The notes beneath the pieces are model-generated. The model did not search any database and was not told the DNA's origin. It saw only the letters and a list, made by a program, of their open reading frames with translations. Both the position numbers and the translations under genes were made by a program. Below, piece by piece: positions 24,789-33,536 of a DNA stretch of 51,004 nt; the stretch's first letter is position 1, and each line of letters begins with the position of its first letter. Source of the DNA: Natrinema thermotolerans DSM 11552. Lineage in GTDB: Archaea > Halobacteriota > Halobacteria > Halobacteriales > Natrialbaceae. The stretch spans positions 1-51,004 of the forward strand of contig AOIR01000005.1 of NCBI GenBank assembly GCA_000337115.1, given 5' to 3'.

Positions 24789-26144
24789 TCAGAACGTCTC
24801 GAGGTAGCGGTCGAGTTCCCAGTCGGAGACGTCGACGAGGTAGTCCTCGAACTCCTGTCGCTTCGCTTCGACGAACTTGGGCGCGACGTGGTCGCCCAGC
24901 GCGTTGTAGATGGCCTCGTCCTCCTCGAGGGCGTCGACGGCCTCGCCGAGGTTCGAGGGCAGCGTGTTAATGCCGTACTCCTCGCGTTTTGCCTCGTCGA
25001 ACTCGTAGATGTTCTCGCGGACCGGGTCGGGACAGTCGAGGTCGTTCTCGATGCCGTCGAGGCCGGCGTGGATCATGACGGCGAGCGCGAGATAGGGGTT
25101 ACAGGACGGGTCGGGCGAGCGCAGTTCGACGCGCGAGGCCGCCGGCGTTCGGGCCGCCGGTTTGCGGATCAGGGCAGAGCGGTTGCGGTCCGACCAGGCG
25201 ACGTAGACGGGCGCCTCGTAGCCGGGCACCAGGCGCTTGTAGCTGTTGACGGTCGGGTTCGCGATCGCCGTAATCGCCGGCGCGTGTTCGAGAATCCCGG
25301 CGGTGAAGGCGTGGGCCTCGTCGCTCAGGTTGAACTCGTCGTCCTCGTCGTGGAAGGCGTTCTCGCCGTCCTCGGTGAACAACGAGAGGTGGGTGTGCAT
25401 CCCCGAGCCGTTGATGCGCGGGATCGGCTTGGGCATGAACGTCGCGTGCAGGTCGTGCTGGGCGGCGATCGCACGAACGACGGTCCGGAAGGTGCCGACG
25501 TTGTCGGCCGTCGCGAGCGCGTCGTCGTAGGTGAAGTTGATCTCGTGTTGCCCCTCGGCGACCTCGTGGTGGCTGGCCTCGACCTCGAAGCCCATCTCCT
25601 CGAGTCCGTAGATAATGTCGCGGCGGACATCGCTGGCGAGGTCCTTCGGTGCGAGGTCGAAGTAGCCGCCGGCGTCGTTCGTCTTGGTCGTGGCGCGGCC
25701 GTCCTCGTCCTCCTCGAACAGGAAGAACTCCGGTTCGGGCGCGGCGTTGACCATGTAGCCCATCTCCTCGGCGCGGTCGAGTGCGTTCTTGAGAACGCGG
25801 CGCGGATCGCCCTCGAAGGGTTCGCCCGTGGTCGTGTCGTAGACGTCACAGATCATTCGGGCGGCGGCGCTGTCGTCCTTCTGGCGCCATGGGAGGATCG
25901 CGAACGTCTCGGGGTCGGGCTTGAGTCGCATGTCCGACTCCTGAATGCGAACGAAGCCTTCGATAGAAGAACCGTCGAAGTAGATCCCCTCGGTGAAGGC
26001 CTTCTCGGCCTGGCGGGCCGGCACGGAGACGTTCTTGACCGTGCCCAGAATGTCGGTAAACTGTAGTCGGAGGAAGTCGACGTCTTGCTCCTCGATCTCG
26101 TCCAACACCGCTTGTTCGGTTTCAGAGAGGTTTCCGCTTGTCAT
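24789..26144 (-). CDS. glnA: Glutamine synthetase, type I
   Basis: A 451-aa enzyme making glutamine from glutamate, ammonia and ATP, the centre of nitrogen assimilation. Blocks: beta-grasp N-terminus with [31 protein letters not shown] (metal Glu), [13 protein letters not shown] (Glu/His region), the [20 protein letters not shown] and [13 protein letters not shown] segments, then [15 protein letters not shown]. The Arg-rich ATP site is complete. There is no sign of the adenylylation Tyr loop of enteric GSI-beta, so it fits the GSI-alpha class. TTTAGTATA (26171-26180, minus strand) is about 30 nt upstream of the ATG. It is divergent from lrp, a probable regulator. Confidence 0.95.
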   Translation of the reverse strand: MTSGNLSETEQAVLDEIEEQDVDFLRLQFTDILGTVKNVSVPARQAEKAFTEGIYFDGSSIEGFVRIQESDMRLKPDPETFAILPWRQKDDSAAARMICDVYDTTTGEPFEGDPRRVLKNALDRAEEMGYMVNAAPEPEFFLFEEDEDGRATTKTNDAGGYFDLAPKDLASDVRRDIIYGLEEMGFEVEASHHEVAEGQHEINFTYDDALATADNVGTFRTVVRAIAAQHDLHATFMPKPIPRINGSGMHTHLSLFTEDGENAFHDEDDEFNLSDEAHAFTAGILEHAPAITAIANPTVNSYKRLVPGYEAPVYVAWSDRNRSALIRKPAARTPAASRVELRSPDPSCNPYLALAVMIHAGLDGIENDLDCPDPVRENIYEFDEAKREEYGINTLPSNLGEAVDALEEDEAIYNALGDHVAPKFVEAKRQEFEDYLVDVSDWELDRYLETF

Positions 26145-26267
26145 CTTTCTCGTCGTATCCTCGTAACCAGTATACTAAAGCACTACCGTTCCGTGCAAAT
26201 CTTCGCTCTCCCTCGCGAAACTGCATATTCGTAAATTTCTAAAGGGCACAGTGAGTGGGTGTACCTG
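26145..26267. promoter_or_regulatory. Divergent glnA/lrp promoter region
   Basis: 123 nt separate the two start codons. For glnA, CTTTAGTATA (26171-26180, minus strand) is centred about 31 nt from the ATG. For lrp, TTTCTAAAG (26236-26244) is centred 28 nt before the ATG at 26268. Both transcripts would be leaderless or nearly so. The space between the TATA elements (26181-26235) is where an Lrp site could serve both directions. I see no perfect palindrome there. Confidence 0.55.
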
Positions 26268-26732
26268 ATGACGTACGAAAATCTCGATGCAAAACTAGTG
26301 AATGCACTTCTCGGCGACGGCCGGGCGAGCCTGCGAAGCCTCGCGGAGGAACTCGACGTGTCCGTGACCACCGTCTCGAACCACCTCTCCGATCTCGAGG
26401 AGCAAGGCGTGATCGAGGGCTACACCCCGCGGGTGGATTACGACGCGGTCGGCTACGACGTGACCGCCGTGATCCAACTGCAGGTCGAGGGGAACGCCCT
26501 CCCGGACGTCACCGATACGCTGCGCGACCATCGCCAGATGACCAGCGTCTACGAGGTCACCGGCGACTACGACGTGATCGCCATCGGCAAGTTCGAGGAC
26601 ACCGATGGGATGAACGACCAGATCAAGCAACTGCTGACCGATCCCGATATCAAGGCCTCGAACACGAGCGTCGTTCTCAACGCCGTGAGCGAGAACGAAC
26701 AGTTCGAACTCGAGGTCGAGGACGAGGAGTAA
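26268..26732 (+). CDS. lrp: Lrp/AsnC-family transcriptional regulator
   Basis: A 154-aa regulator. The N-terminal helix-turn-helix spans about 5-60: [40 protein letters not shown]. The C-terminal RAM domain follows ([20 protein letters not shown], then [20 protein letters not shown]), which binds amino acids and sets oligomer state. The ATG at 26268 begins the family N-terminus [15 protein letters not shown] and lies 28 nt below a TATA box; an earlier in-frame start adds three residues. Its head-to-head place with glnA suggests control of glutamine synthetase, as reported for a halobacterial Lrp. Confidence 0.95.
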   Translation: MTYENLDAKLVNALLGDGRASLRSLAEELDVSVTTVSNHLSDLEEQGVIEGYTPRVDYDAVGYDVTAVIQLQVEGNALPDVTDTLRDHRQMTSVYEVTGDYDVIAIGKFEDTDGMNDQIKQLLTDPDIKASNTSVVLNAVSENEQFELEVEDEE

Positions 26733-26865
26733 TCGGACGGGTCTTTTTGAACACTCCACAACCGGGGCAGTGGCGACACTAAACGACGGGTAAGATCGGC
26801 GAGTGAACGGTTCGAAGAACCCGAACGACGCCTTTACCGCGAGCGAACGCAGTGAGCGAGCGGGC

Positions 26866-26976
26866 CGACGACTGATGTGGAGACCCGCGTAGCGGGTCGG
26901 AACGGAAGGAGGAGTGTTTTTATACTAAATTTTGCCGAGAGCGCGGCTTCGCCGCGCTCGCAGAGCAAAATTTAGT
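26866..26976. repeat. Dispersed hairpin cassette, copy 2
   Basis: It has the same header as copy 1, CGACGACTGATGTG (26866-26879), and the same GGAGTGTTTTT block (26911-26921). A 7-bp hairpin GACCCGC/GCGGGTC lies at 26882-26898. The outer arms ACTAAATTTTGC (26924-26935) and GCAAAATTTAGT (26965-26976) are a perfect 12-bp pair. The inner stem GAGCGCGGC/GCCGCGCTC (26939-26959) has loop TTC. The right arm ends one base before the thermosome stop codon, the same position as copy 1 beside DUF5611. The gap 26733-26865 shows no gene. Confidence 0.7.
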
Positions 26977-26977
26977 C

Positions 26978-28645
26978 TCACATCATGCCGCCCATGCCGC
27001 CGCCCATGCCGCCCATGCCGCCGGCACCGCCGGGACCACCCTCTTCGTCGTCGCCCTTGTCGGTGGAGAGGTCGCCGGCGGAGATGATGTCGTCGATCTT
27101 GAGAACGAGGTTCGCGGCCTCTGCGGCGGAGGTCACGGCCTGTTCCTTGGCGTGGGCCGGTTCGACGACACCGGCCTCGAAGGTGTCCTCGACGTCGCCC
27201 GAGAAGACGTTCAGGCCGGCCGTGATCTGGCCGTCGTCGTGGGCCGCACGCAGGTCGACGAGCGTGTCGATCGAGTCCAGTCCCGCGTTCCCGGCGAGGA
27301 CGCGCGGGACGAGTTCGAGCGAGTCGGCGAAGGCCTCGACGGCCAGCTGTTCGCGACCGGAGACGGAGTCGGCGTAGTCGCGCAGACGGCCGGCGAGTTC
27401 GACCTCGATGGCACCGCCGCCCGCGAGGACGCGGCCGTCGGAGACGGTCTGTGCGACGACGTCGAGCGCGTCGTTGACGCCGCGCTCGAGTTCGTCGACG
27501 ACGTGGTCGGTCGAGCCACGCAGCAGGAGGGTAACGCCGTGGGCGTCCTCGCCCTCGACGTAGAACAGTTCGTCTTCCTCGTCGCGGGTGACGTCGCCGA
27601 AGCCGAGGTCCTCCTCGGTCGCGCTCTCGAGGTCGGAGGCGATCGCCGCGCCGACGACTTCCTGGAGGAACTCGAGGTCGGACTTCTTGGCGCGTCGCAC
27701 CGCGAGGATGCCTTCCTTGGCGAGGTAGTGCTGGGCGAGGTCGTCGATGCCTTTCTGGCAGAAGACGACGTCAGCGCCGAGGTCGGCGATCGTGTCGACT
27801 TTCTCCTGCAGCTGTTTCTCCTCGCGGTCGAGGAACTTCTGGAGCTGGTCGGGGTCGGTGACCGAGACCTCGGTGTCGACGTCGGTCTCCTCGACTTCGA
27901 TCGCCTCGTCGAGCAGGAGGATGTCGGCGTCCTCGACCGAGTTGGGCATGTTGTCGTGGACGGGGTCCTTGTCGACGATGCCGCCCTCGAGGAGGTCGGA
28001 CTCGCCGGCGCTGCGGCCGGTCTGGGTCTCGATGTTGAGGAACTCGAGGTCGACGACGTTGTCGCCGTTCTCGTCCTCGACGGTGACCTGCCGGATGGCC
28101 TCGACGATGAGTTCGGCGAGATACTCCTTGTTGACCTCGGTGCCCTTGCCGGTCATCGAGGTCTCGGCGGTCTTTCGGAGGAGTTCCTCGTCGCTCGTGT
28201 CGATATCGGTCGCGATGTCGTCGATCTCCTGGCGGGCCTGCTCGGAAGCGAGGTGGAAGCCCTTGATGATCGCCGTCGGGTGGATGTCCTGCTCGAGGAG
28301 GTCCTCGGCGTTTTTGAGGAGTTCGCCGGCGATCGCGACGGCGGTCGTGGTGCCGTCGCCGGCCTCGTCTTCCTGCGTTTCGGCGACCTCGATGATCATC
28401 TCGGCCGTCGGGTTGTCGATGTCCATCTCCTTGAGGATGGTGACGCCGTCGTTGGTGATCGTCACCGATCCCATGGAGTCGACGAGCATCTTGTCCATGC
28501 CCTTCGGACCGAGTGTGGATCGAACGGCTTCAGCGACCGCACGGGCGGCGCTGATGTTGTAATCCTGCGCGTCCTTGTCCTTGACGCGCTGGGAGTCCTC
28601 GCTCATTACGATCATCGGCTGCCCCTGCTGCATTCGCTGACTCAT
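26978..28645 (-). CDS. ths: Thermosome subunit (group II chaperonin)
   Basis: A 555-aa subunit of the archaeal chaperonin, a two-ring ATP-driven protein-folding cage. It opens MSQRMQQGQPMIVMSEDSQR. ATPase signatures: VRSTLGPKGMDKMLVDSMG, ITNDGVTILKEMDI and DEAGDGTTTAVAIAGEL. The C-terminal part has TVSDGRVLAGGGAIEVELA and LDSIDTLVDLRAAH. The tail is the typical Gly-Met repeat (GGMGGMGGGMGGMM) hanging into the cavity. The ATG at 28645 replaces a longer in-frame reading of 101 extra codons that lie across the promoter. GCTTTATGTAG (28672-28683, minus strand) sits 32 nt upstream. Confidence 0.96.
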   Translation of the reverse strand: MSQRMQQGQPMIVMSEDSQRVKDKDAQDYNISAARAVAEAVRSTLGPKGMDKMLVDSMGSVTITNDGVTILKEMDIDNPTAEMIIEVAETQEDEAGDGTTTAVAIAGELLKNAEDLLEQDIHPTAIIKGFHLASEQARQEIDDIATDIDTSDEELLRKTAETSMTGKGTEVNKEYLAELIVEAIRQVTVEDENGDNVVDLEFLNIETQTGRSAGESDLLEGGIVDKDPVHDNMPNSVEDADILLLDEAIEVEETDVDTEVSVTDPDQLQKFLDREEKQLQEKVDTIADLGADVVFCQKGIDDLAQHYLAKEGILAVRRAKKSDLEFLQEVVGAAIASDLESATEEDLGFGDVTRDEEDELFYVEGEDAHGVTLLLRGSTDHVVDELERGVNDALDVVAQTVSDGRVLAGGGAIEVELAGRLRDYADSVSGREQLAVEAFADSLELVPRVLAGNAGLDSIDTLVDLRAAHDDGQITAGLNVFSGDVEDTFEAGVVEPAHAKEQAVTSAAEAANLVLKIDDIISAGDLSTDKGDDEEGGPGGAGGMGGMGGGMGGMM

Positions 28646-28671
28646 AGTCACTCGATCGATTGATTGTGATT

Positions 28672-28683
28672 CTACATAAAGCT
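28672..28683 (-). promoter_or_regulatory. TATA box of the thermosome gene
   Basis: Read on the minus strand the sequence is GCTTTATGTAG, preceded by GAGAAA as a BRE-like purine element. It is centred about 32 nt upstream of the thermosome ATG, giving a 5' leader of about five bases. AAAGCTTT (28678-28685) is palindromic. Thermosome promoters are heat-induced in haloarchaea, but nothing here proves that. Confidence 0.55.
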
Positions 28684-28821
28684 TTCTCAATCGTCGCAGT
28701 CGGCCGTACCAGTCCGGCGGCCGATTTGCCGACGAAAACCGCCACAGTGTACGGGATTGACGACCGATTTCGCCGATCGGATCGGCTCGTGAATCGTTCC
28801 CAGCCGGGGGCCGGCACGGTG

Positions 28822-28833
28822 CTTTTATATTAG
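28822..28833. promoter_or_regulatory. Strong TATA element without an assigned gene
   Basis: GCTTTTATATTAG is the clearest AT element in the 404-nt gap 28646-29049. On the plus strand it would start transcription near 28855, some 195 nt before the TraB-like gene, which has a closer TATA of its own (AAAATACTG near 29008-29016). On the minus strand it would give the thermosome a leader of about 155 nt. The rest of the gap has no convincing reading frame. Confidence 0.4.
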
Positions 28834-29049
28834 ATAGTGTGTGGCGACGGGATCCTCGTTCGGACCAGCCGATGCCACCCCTCACGACGACGTCGAAAAC
28901 CCGTCTCACGACCCTCGTTTGGGACCGACGACCGAACCGCTGACCCACCGGTCCGGAAAGCCGTGATTTTACGGCCGAAACGATGCCCGACCCGGCGTCG
29001 GTTGGCGAAAAATACTGACTCAGGGTCGAGTCAACACAACGGAAGGGTT

Positions 29050-29829
29050 ATGCCGGTAGTCACGTATTACCACTCGAGCATGGACGACTCCCCGTCCGTA
29101 CCCGAATCGTTCGACGATCCCCGAATCACCCCCCAGTTCTACCGCCGGCTGTCCGGACCGGACGGCGACCTCGTACTCGTCGGTGTCGTCCACGACCACC
29201 CCGCGAGCATTGCGCGCGTCGAGCGGGTCCTCGAGCGAATCGAGCCCGAGACGGTCGCCCTCGAGTTACCGGCCATCGCCGTCCCGCTGTATCGCGTCTA
29301 CGCTCGCGACCGCGCCGACGACGCGACGTCGCCGCGGTTCGGCGGTGAGATGAGCGCCGCGATTCGGGCCGCACCCGAGGCCGATCCCGTCGGGATTGAC
29401 GCGCCGAACTGGTCGTTTCTCAGACTGCTCGTCCGGCGGCTGGTCGCCGACCGCGTCTCGGCCGGGACCGCCCGGCGCGTCCTCGCGAGCGTCGGCGGCG
29501 CGACCCGCGAGGCACTCGCCTGTCGGGTCGCCGCGACGCTGACTCACGCGACCTCGATGACGGTCGTCCCCGGCACGAAGGCCGAATACGACTGCGATCG
29601 CGACGACCCACCGGAGCGACAGGCCGACCACGAGCGTGCCCACGTGGCCGGCGTGCAGGCGCTACTGGGCGGCGTCGATACCGACGGAACGGCGCTGTCC
29701 TATCGCGACGACACGCGCGAGCAGTGTATGATCGATCGCCTCGAGGATCTCCGGGCCGAGTCGGGCGACGTCGTCGCCGTCGTCGGCGTCGATCACCTCG
29801 AGCGGCTCGCGACCGACCTCTCGAGCTGA
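29050..29829 (+). CDS. TraB/GumN-like (TIKI superfamily) protein
   Basis: A 259-aa soluble protein. The TraB signature is LVLVGVVHDHPASIARVERV then IEPETVALELPA, with the G-x-x-H motif (GVVH), and the closing strand is GDVVAVVGVDHLERL. Unlike typical archaeal TraB homologues there is no C-terminal membrane region, so this is a short form. Some TIKI-superfamily relatives are metalloproteases, others have no known activity. ATG 29050 lies about 38 nt after AAAATACTG; the ATG at 29080 (MDDSPSVPE) is a fair alternative. It converges with the HalOD1 gene. Confidence 0.75.
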   Translation: MPVVTYYHSSMDDSPSVPESFDDPRITPQFYRRLSGPDGDLVLVGVVHDHPASIARVERVLERIEPETVALELPAIAVPLYRVYARDRADDATSPRFGGEMSAAIRAAPEADPVGIDAPNWSFLRLLVRRLVADRVSAGTARRVLASVGGATREALACRVAATLTHATSMTVVPGTKAEYDCDRDDPPERQADHERAHVAGVQALLGGVDTDGTALSYRDDTREQCMIDRLEDLRAESGDVVAVVGVDHLERLATDLSS

Positions 29830-29846
29830 CGAAGAAACGGTTGTTT

Positions 29847-30161
29847 TCAGCGCCGGGTCGGCGGTTCGATCAGGATCTCACCGTCGCCCCTGACCGTGAC
29901 GTGGTAGCCATCGACGACGAACGAGAGCGCGCCGCCGGTCCGGGGACTGCCGTTGTGACGCGGTCGGAAGAGCCTGTCCAGCGCGGCGGGATCGACGGTA
30001 TCGTACAGCGCGACGCGGCCGTCGGTGACGTCGACGCCCATGCAGTCGGCCAGCGCGTGGATCACGGTCGTGCTGAGCGTCGCCGGGCCGGCGGGATCGT
30101 GCGAGACGCGATACAGGGGCGGAGAGCGAGACCGGGCGGCGGCGGAAGCGTAATCGTTCAT
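29847..30161 (-). CDS. HalOD1 output-domain protein
   Basis: A 104-aa protein opening MNDYASAAARSRSPPLYRVS. The HalOD1 domain fills about 22-100: LSTTVIHALADCMGVDVTDG, VALYDTVDPAALDRLFRPRH, and the closing strand pair GALSFVVDGYHVTVRGDGEI. This domain is found almost only in haloarchaea, alone or at the end of response regulators, and is presumed a signalling output. No kinase is adjacent. GTAATAAACG (about 30207-30216, minus strand) is a likely TATA box about 50 nt upstream. The gap 30162-30404 shows no gene. Confidence 0.82.
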   Translation of the reverse strand: MNDYASAAARSRSPPLYRVSHDPAGPATLSTTVIHALADCMGVDVTDGRVALYDTVDPAALDRLFRPRHNGSPRTGGALSFVVDGYHVTVRGDGEILIEPPTRR

Positions 30162-30404
30162 TGCGGTTCGTCTGCGTCCAGTCCTCACTTGAGAACCAAA
30201 AGCGTAATCGTTTATTACTGCACCAATCTGGAAGAGTGACGGAGGAGCAGTAGTTAGAACTCGAGAGTATCCACGAGCTAGAAACGAAGTGTGCAGTCGA
30301 GTTACGACAGGGCACCGAACGGCGACAGCGAGTGCCGATGCCGGATCGTCGAACGGGTCCCGGATCGATCCGCGTTCGAGAAGGGCACCAGTCCGTGCCG
30401 GCGT

Positions 30405-30728
30405 TTATCGGCGCAGTGCGGACACGCAGTTCCAGCAGTACGTAAACGCCTGATCGCCCTCGTTGGGCGCACCGCAGTGGGGACAGCGGGTCGGTTCGCC
30501 GTCGACCACCGCCCGGTCGTCGGGGACCGGCTCGGCGTCGACGTCGTCGGACGCGTGCGGGTATCGGTCGGAACCCGGAGAGGAACGGACGCTCGCGCGG
30601 TTCGGATCGGCCAGCGACGGCGTCCGCTCACCGTCGCCGTCGTCGCGCCGGGCGTAGAGATAGTACAGTAACAGGTGTAACAGGGCAAACAGCGCGATGT
30701 ATCCGATGAGCCAGCCCCACAGCTCCAT
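30405..30728 (-). CDS. Membrane-anchored zinc-ribbon protein
   Basis: A 107-aa protein. A single N-terminal helix (MELWGWLIGYIALFALLHLL, continuing to YYLYA) anchors it. A polar disordered linker follows (about 28-78). The C-terminus is a zinc ribbon: CPHCGAPNEGDQAFTYCWNC with two C-x2-C knuckles. The ribbon resembles the DUF7577 type as I remember it. The ATG at 30728 starts MELWG; a GTG one codon earlier is possible. Its stop is far from neighbours and it appears to stand alone. Function unknown. Confidence 0.8.
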   Translation of the reverse strand: MELWGWLIGYIALFALLHLLLYYLYARRDDGDGERTPSLADPNRASVRSSPGSDRYPHASDDVDAEPVPDDRAVVDGEPTRCPHCGAPNEGDQAFTYCWNCVSALRR

Positions 30729-30802
30729 CACCGTGACATATGCTCTCGAGGCACTTGGCTATTCCCCGCCGTCCGAATCGAAGACAGTTCGAGAAACGGG
30801 AC

Positions 30803-31702
30803 CTACTCGGGTGGCTGAAGGTCCCGGCCGAACTCGTCGAAGACCTCGAGGTCGTCCGGGACATCGTACTCGATCCGCCGTTGTGCCTGACGGTTCGTGC
30901 CGGCCTCGTCGACGGGCGTGGCGACGTCCTCCCAGCCGGGCTTGATCTTGACGCTCGTGGCGGGCATCCCGATCGCGATGTGGTGGGCGGGGACGTCGTT
31001 CTGGACGATGCCGCGCGCGCCGACGATGGCGTTTTCGCCGACCTTGCAGCCGGCCCGGATCATCGCGTCGTAGGTGAGCCGAACGTCGTCCTCGACGATG
31101 GTGTGGTAGTTGCGGACCTCGGTCTGGTCGACGACGTCGTGGTCGTGGCTGTAGACGTGGACGCCGTCGGAGATCGAGACGCGGTCGCCGATGGTGAGTT
31201 TCCCGCGGTCGTCCAGGTGGACGTCGTCGTGGACGACCGTGTTGTCCCCGATCGTGATGTTGTGGCCGTAGGTGAAGGTGATACCCTTGAAGAACCGGCA
31301 GTTGTCGCCACACTCCTCGAAGAGGTGGTTCGCGAGCATCCGCCGGAATCGCAGCGCGAACTCGACGTTGTCCGCGATCGGGAGGCTGTCGAACTGCCGC
31401 CAGAGCCACTGGAGGTGCTTCGAGCGGCGGAACCGCTCCTCGTCCTTCTCGGCGTAGTACTCGCTCTCGAGCGTGGTGTTGCAGGGATCGTAGCTCTGCA
31501 GGCGGACGCGTTCGGCCGCCGACACCGACTCGCCGCGCTGCCAGCGCTCGTAGGCCTGGCGGTCGCCCGAGAGGTCGATCAGGACGTCTTCGACGACCGA
31601 GCAGGTGTCCTCGTCGCTCGCAAGCCGTCGATCGACCTCGTCGATGAACTCGCGCATCCCCGATTCGGCCTCGTCGGGGAGCGACACGTACCGCTTTGTC
31701 AT
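30803..31702 (-). CDS. Left-handed beta-helix acyltransferase
   Basis: A 299-aa protein of the maltose/galactoside O-acetyltransferase type. The N-terminal half is helical (MTKRYVSLPDEAESGMREFI to WRQFDSLPIADNVEFALRFR). Hexapeptide repeats occupy about 130-255: FFKGITFTYGHNITIGDNTV, then GKLTIGDRVSISDGVHVYSH (catalytic-type His in HVYSHDH), and AIVGARGIVQNDVPAHHIAI. The usual acetyltransferase ending is IGMPATSVKIKPG. The acceptor is unknown; cell-surface or lipid sugars are typical. The long N-terminal helical domain is more than a simple maltose acetyltransferase has. Confidence 0.86.
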   Translation of the reverse strand: MTKRYVSLPDEAESGMREFIDEVDRRLASDEDTCSVVEDVLIDLSGDRQAYERWQRGESVSAAERVRLQSYDPCNTTLESEYYAEKDEERFRRSKHLQWLWRQFDSLPIADNVEFALRFRRMLANHLFEECGDNCRFFKGITFTYGHNITIGDNTVVHDDVHLDDRGKLTIGDRVSISDGVHVYSHDHDVVDQTEVRNYHTIVEDDVRLTYDAMIRAGCKVGENAIVGARGIVQNDVPAHHIAIGMPATSVKIKPGWEDVATPVDEAGTNRQAQRRIEYDVPDDLEVFDEFGRDLQPPE

Positions 31703-31778
31703 ACCCCGAAGTATTGCCCGCCGAGTTGATAGGGGTTCGGTTGTCCGGTCCCGGTTGCCGGACCCACTGGCACGCGTG

Positions 31779-31994
31779 TCACCGCGATTCGTTCTCGGCC
31801 TGCCAGCTAGCGAGCAACAGGACGGGGATCGCGAGCGCGACGACGACCAAGACGACGCCGACGACGACGCCGCTGATCGTCAGCCGATCGGTCGCGAACT
31901 CGAGGGAGCGACCGGCAAGCAGTCCGATCGGAAGCAGTGCGAGGACGACCCCGAACAGGATCAGTCGGGGATTGCGGCTGCGAGCGGCGGCCAT
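31779..31994 (-). CDS. Small two-helix membrane protein
   Basis: A 71-aa protein starting MAAARSRNPRLILFGVVLAL. Two membrane helices lie at about 10-28 and 41-63 (SGVVVGVVLVVVALAIPVLL), joined by a polar turn GRSLEFATDRLT, with an acidic C-terminus. No family recognised. It is divergent from the aldo/keto reductase gene (126 nt apart). The ATG at 31994 was taken over an upstream in-frame start because the extra residues are not conserved-looking. Confidence 0.65.
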   Translation of the reverse strand: MAAARSRNPRLILFGVVLALLPIGLLAGRSLEFATDRLTISGVVVGVVLVVVALAIPVLLLASWQAENESR

Positions 31995-32119
31995 ACCGTA
32001 GCTGCCGGCCGCGGGCAAATAACGATTCGCCTCGCCGACGCGGTCCCGCCCGAACCCGTTCGGACCGAACCCTCGAGCGTTCCGTTCACCATAAGTTCCC
32101 CCACTACGAAGGGGTCGAT

Positions 32120-33175
32120 ATGCAACACAGCGAACTGGGCGACTCCGGCGTCGAGGTCAGCGAGGTCGGCTTCGGTGCGTGGGTCGTCGGGACCGACTGG
32201 TGGGGCGACCGCTCCGCGGACGACGCCATCGAGATGGTCCAGTACGCCGTCGATCAGGGGATCACCTACTTCGACACGGGCGACGTCTACGGCCACGGCG
32301 ACAGCGAGGAACTGCTCGGCGAGGCACTGGCCGAGGTCCGCGACGAGGTCACCGTCGCCACCAAGGTCGGCTACGACTTTTACAACAACCCACAGGCCGG
32401 CCACGGGGAACTCCCCAAGGAGATGGATCCGGAGTACCTTCGGGACGCCGTCGAGGGGAGCCTCGAGCGGCTCGACATGGACTCCGTCGATGTCCTCCAA
32501 CTCCACAACGCCGACGTCGACGAAATTACCCCCGACGTCCTCGAGCTACTGGACGAACTCGAGGAGGAGGGCCTGATCGACGCGACCGGTCTCGCGCTGG
32601 GGCCGTCGATCGGCTGGCTCGCCGAGGGTGACCTCGCTATCGAGGAGGAGTTCGACTCCGTCCAACTGGTCTGGAACGTCCTCGAGCAGGAGGTCGGGAA
32701 CCACTTCCTCGAGACGATCGAGCGGACGGGGTCGTCGACCAGCCTCATCCCCCGGGTACCACACTCCTCGGGGATCCTCAACGAGCAGGTCACGCCCGAC
32801 ACCGAACTCGGCGAGGGCGACCATCGGGGCTTCCGCCCCGACGAGTGGTACGAGACCGGCTGGGAGAAACTCGAGCAGCTGCGCTTCCTCGAGCGAGGCG
32901 GCGAACGCACGATGGGCCAGGCCGCGATCGCGTGGCTGCTCTCTCACGACCCCGTCGCGACCGTGACGCCGACGTTCCGCACGAAAGGCGACATCGACGA
33001 GTGGGCGGCCGCCAGCGACGTACCCAAGCTCACCGACGAGGAGATGACCCGCGTCGACGAACGCTACGCGAACGACTTCGACATCGACCGCGACGACGGG
33101 ATGGACGCGCTGCGGTCGTCGGTCGACGGGGCAGACATCGAGTCGGCCGGGCTGGACAAGCTCGCCGCCGACTGA
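32120..33175 (+). CDS. Aldo/keto reductase
   Basis: A 351-aa NADPH-dependent oxidoreductase with a TIM barrel. It opens MQHSELGDSGVEVSEVGFGA. Catalytic residues are visible: Asp/Tyr in FDTGDVYGHGDSEELLG, Lys in VTVATKVGYDF and His in VDVLQLHNADVD. The C-terminal cofactor-binding region is PVATVTPTFRTKGDIDEWAA. Substrate is not predictable. The preceding TTCACCATAAGTT sequence offers a TATA-like element about 25-30 nt before the ATG. No linked pathway genes are seen. Confidence 0.92.
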   Translation: MQHSELGDSGVEVSEVGFGAWVVGTDWWGDRSADDAIEMVQYAVDQGITYFDTGDVYGHGDSEELLGEALAEVRDEVTVATKVGYDFYNNPQAGHGELPKEMDPEYLRDAVEGSLERLDMDSVDVLQLHNADVDEITPDVLELLDELEEEGLIDATGLALGPSIGWLAEGDLAIEEEFDSVQLVWNVLEQEVGNHFLETIERTGSSTSLIPRVPHSSGILNEQVTPDTELGEGDHRGFRPDEWYETGWEKLEQLRFLERGGERTMGQAAIAWLLSHDPVATVTPTFRTKGDIDEWAAASDVPKLTDEEMTRVDERYANDFDIDRDDGMDALRSSVDGADIESAGLDKLAAD

Positions 33176-33214
33176 TCGGGCACGACGGCGTTTTTCGAAC
33201 CCAGACCGGCACGT

Positions 33215-33535
33215 TCAGGCCGGCATCCGGAGCGCGTACAGGATCGCGAGCAGCCCCGAGAGCTGGCTCGCTTGACTGCAGACCGCAAGCAGCGTCTCCG
33301 AGAGGAACGGGAGTATCGCGTAGAGGATCACGAGTAGGAACGGGACCGCGAGCGCGAACAGGAACCCGACGGCGATCACCAGCATCGGCCGGCTGTCGTT
33401 TCGCCGGTAGCCCCGATAGGCCTGATACGCGATGAACAGCCCGATGACCGCGCTCAGGATATCGGTCGCCTGCACGAACGTGGCGACCCACTCGGCGGGC
33501 GAGGCCTCCCAGAGCTGCAGCGGGAGCGAGCGCAC
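33215..33535 (-). CDS. Membrane protein paired with wHTH (DUF7521 type)
   Basis: A 106-aa protein with a GTG start. Three hydrophobic helices: ATDILSAVIGLFIAYQAYRG, MLVIAVGFLFALAVPFLLVI then LYAILP, and TLLAVCSQASQLSGLLAILY. I recall the family as DUF7521, usually found next to an ArsR-like wHTH gene, as here, where the two genes are separated by a single base. Function unknown; the pairing suggests the membrane protein and the regulator act together, for example in sensing a membrane state. Confidence 0.82.
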   Translation of the reverse strand: MRSLPLQLWEASPAEWVATFVQATDILSAVIGLFIAYQAYRGYRRNDSRPMLVIAVGFLFALAVPFLLVILYAILPFLSETLLAVCSQASQLSGLLAILYALRMPA

Positions 33536-33536
33536 G

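Noticed and set aside
27152-28663. 503-codon open frame antisense to the thermosome
   Set aside because: Same codon-bias shadow; repeated Val/Asp/Glu runs without domain content, and the thermosome reading is certain.
28646-28948. 101-codon N-terminal extension of the thermosome
   Set aside because: It runs across the TATA box and has no conserved sequence; the family starts near MSQRMQQGQ.
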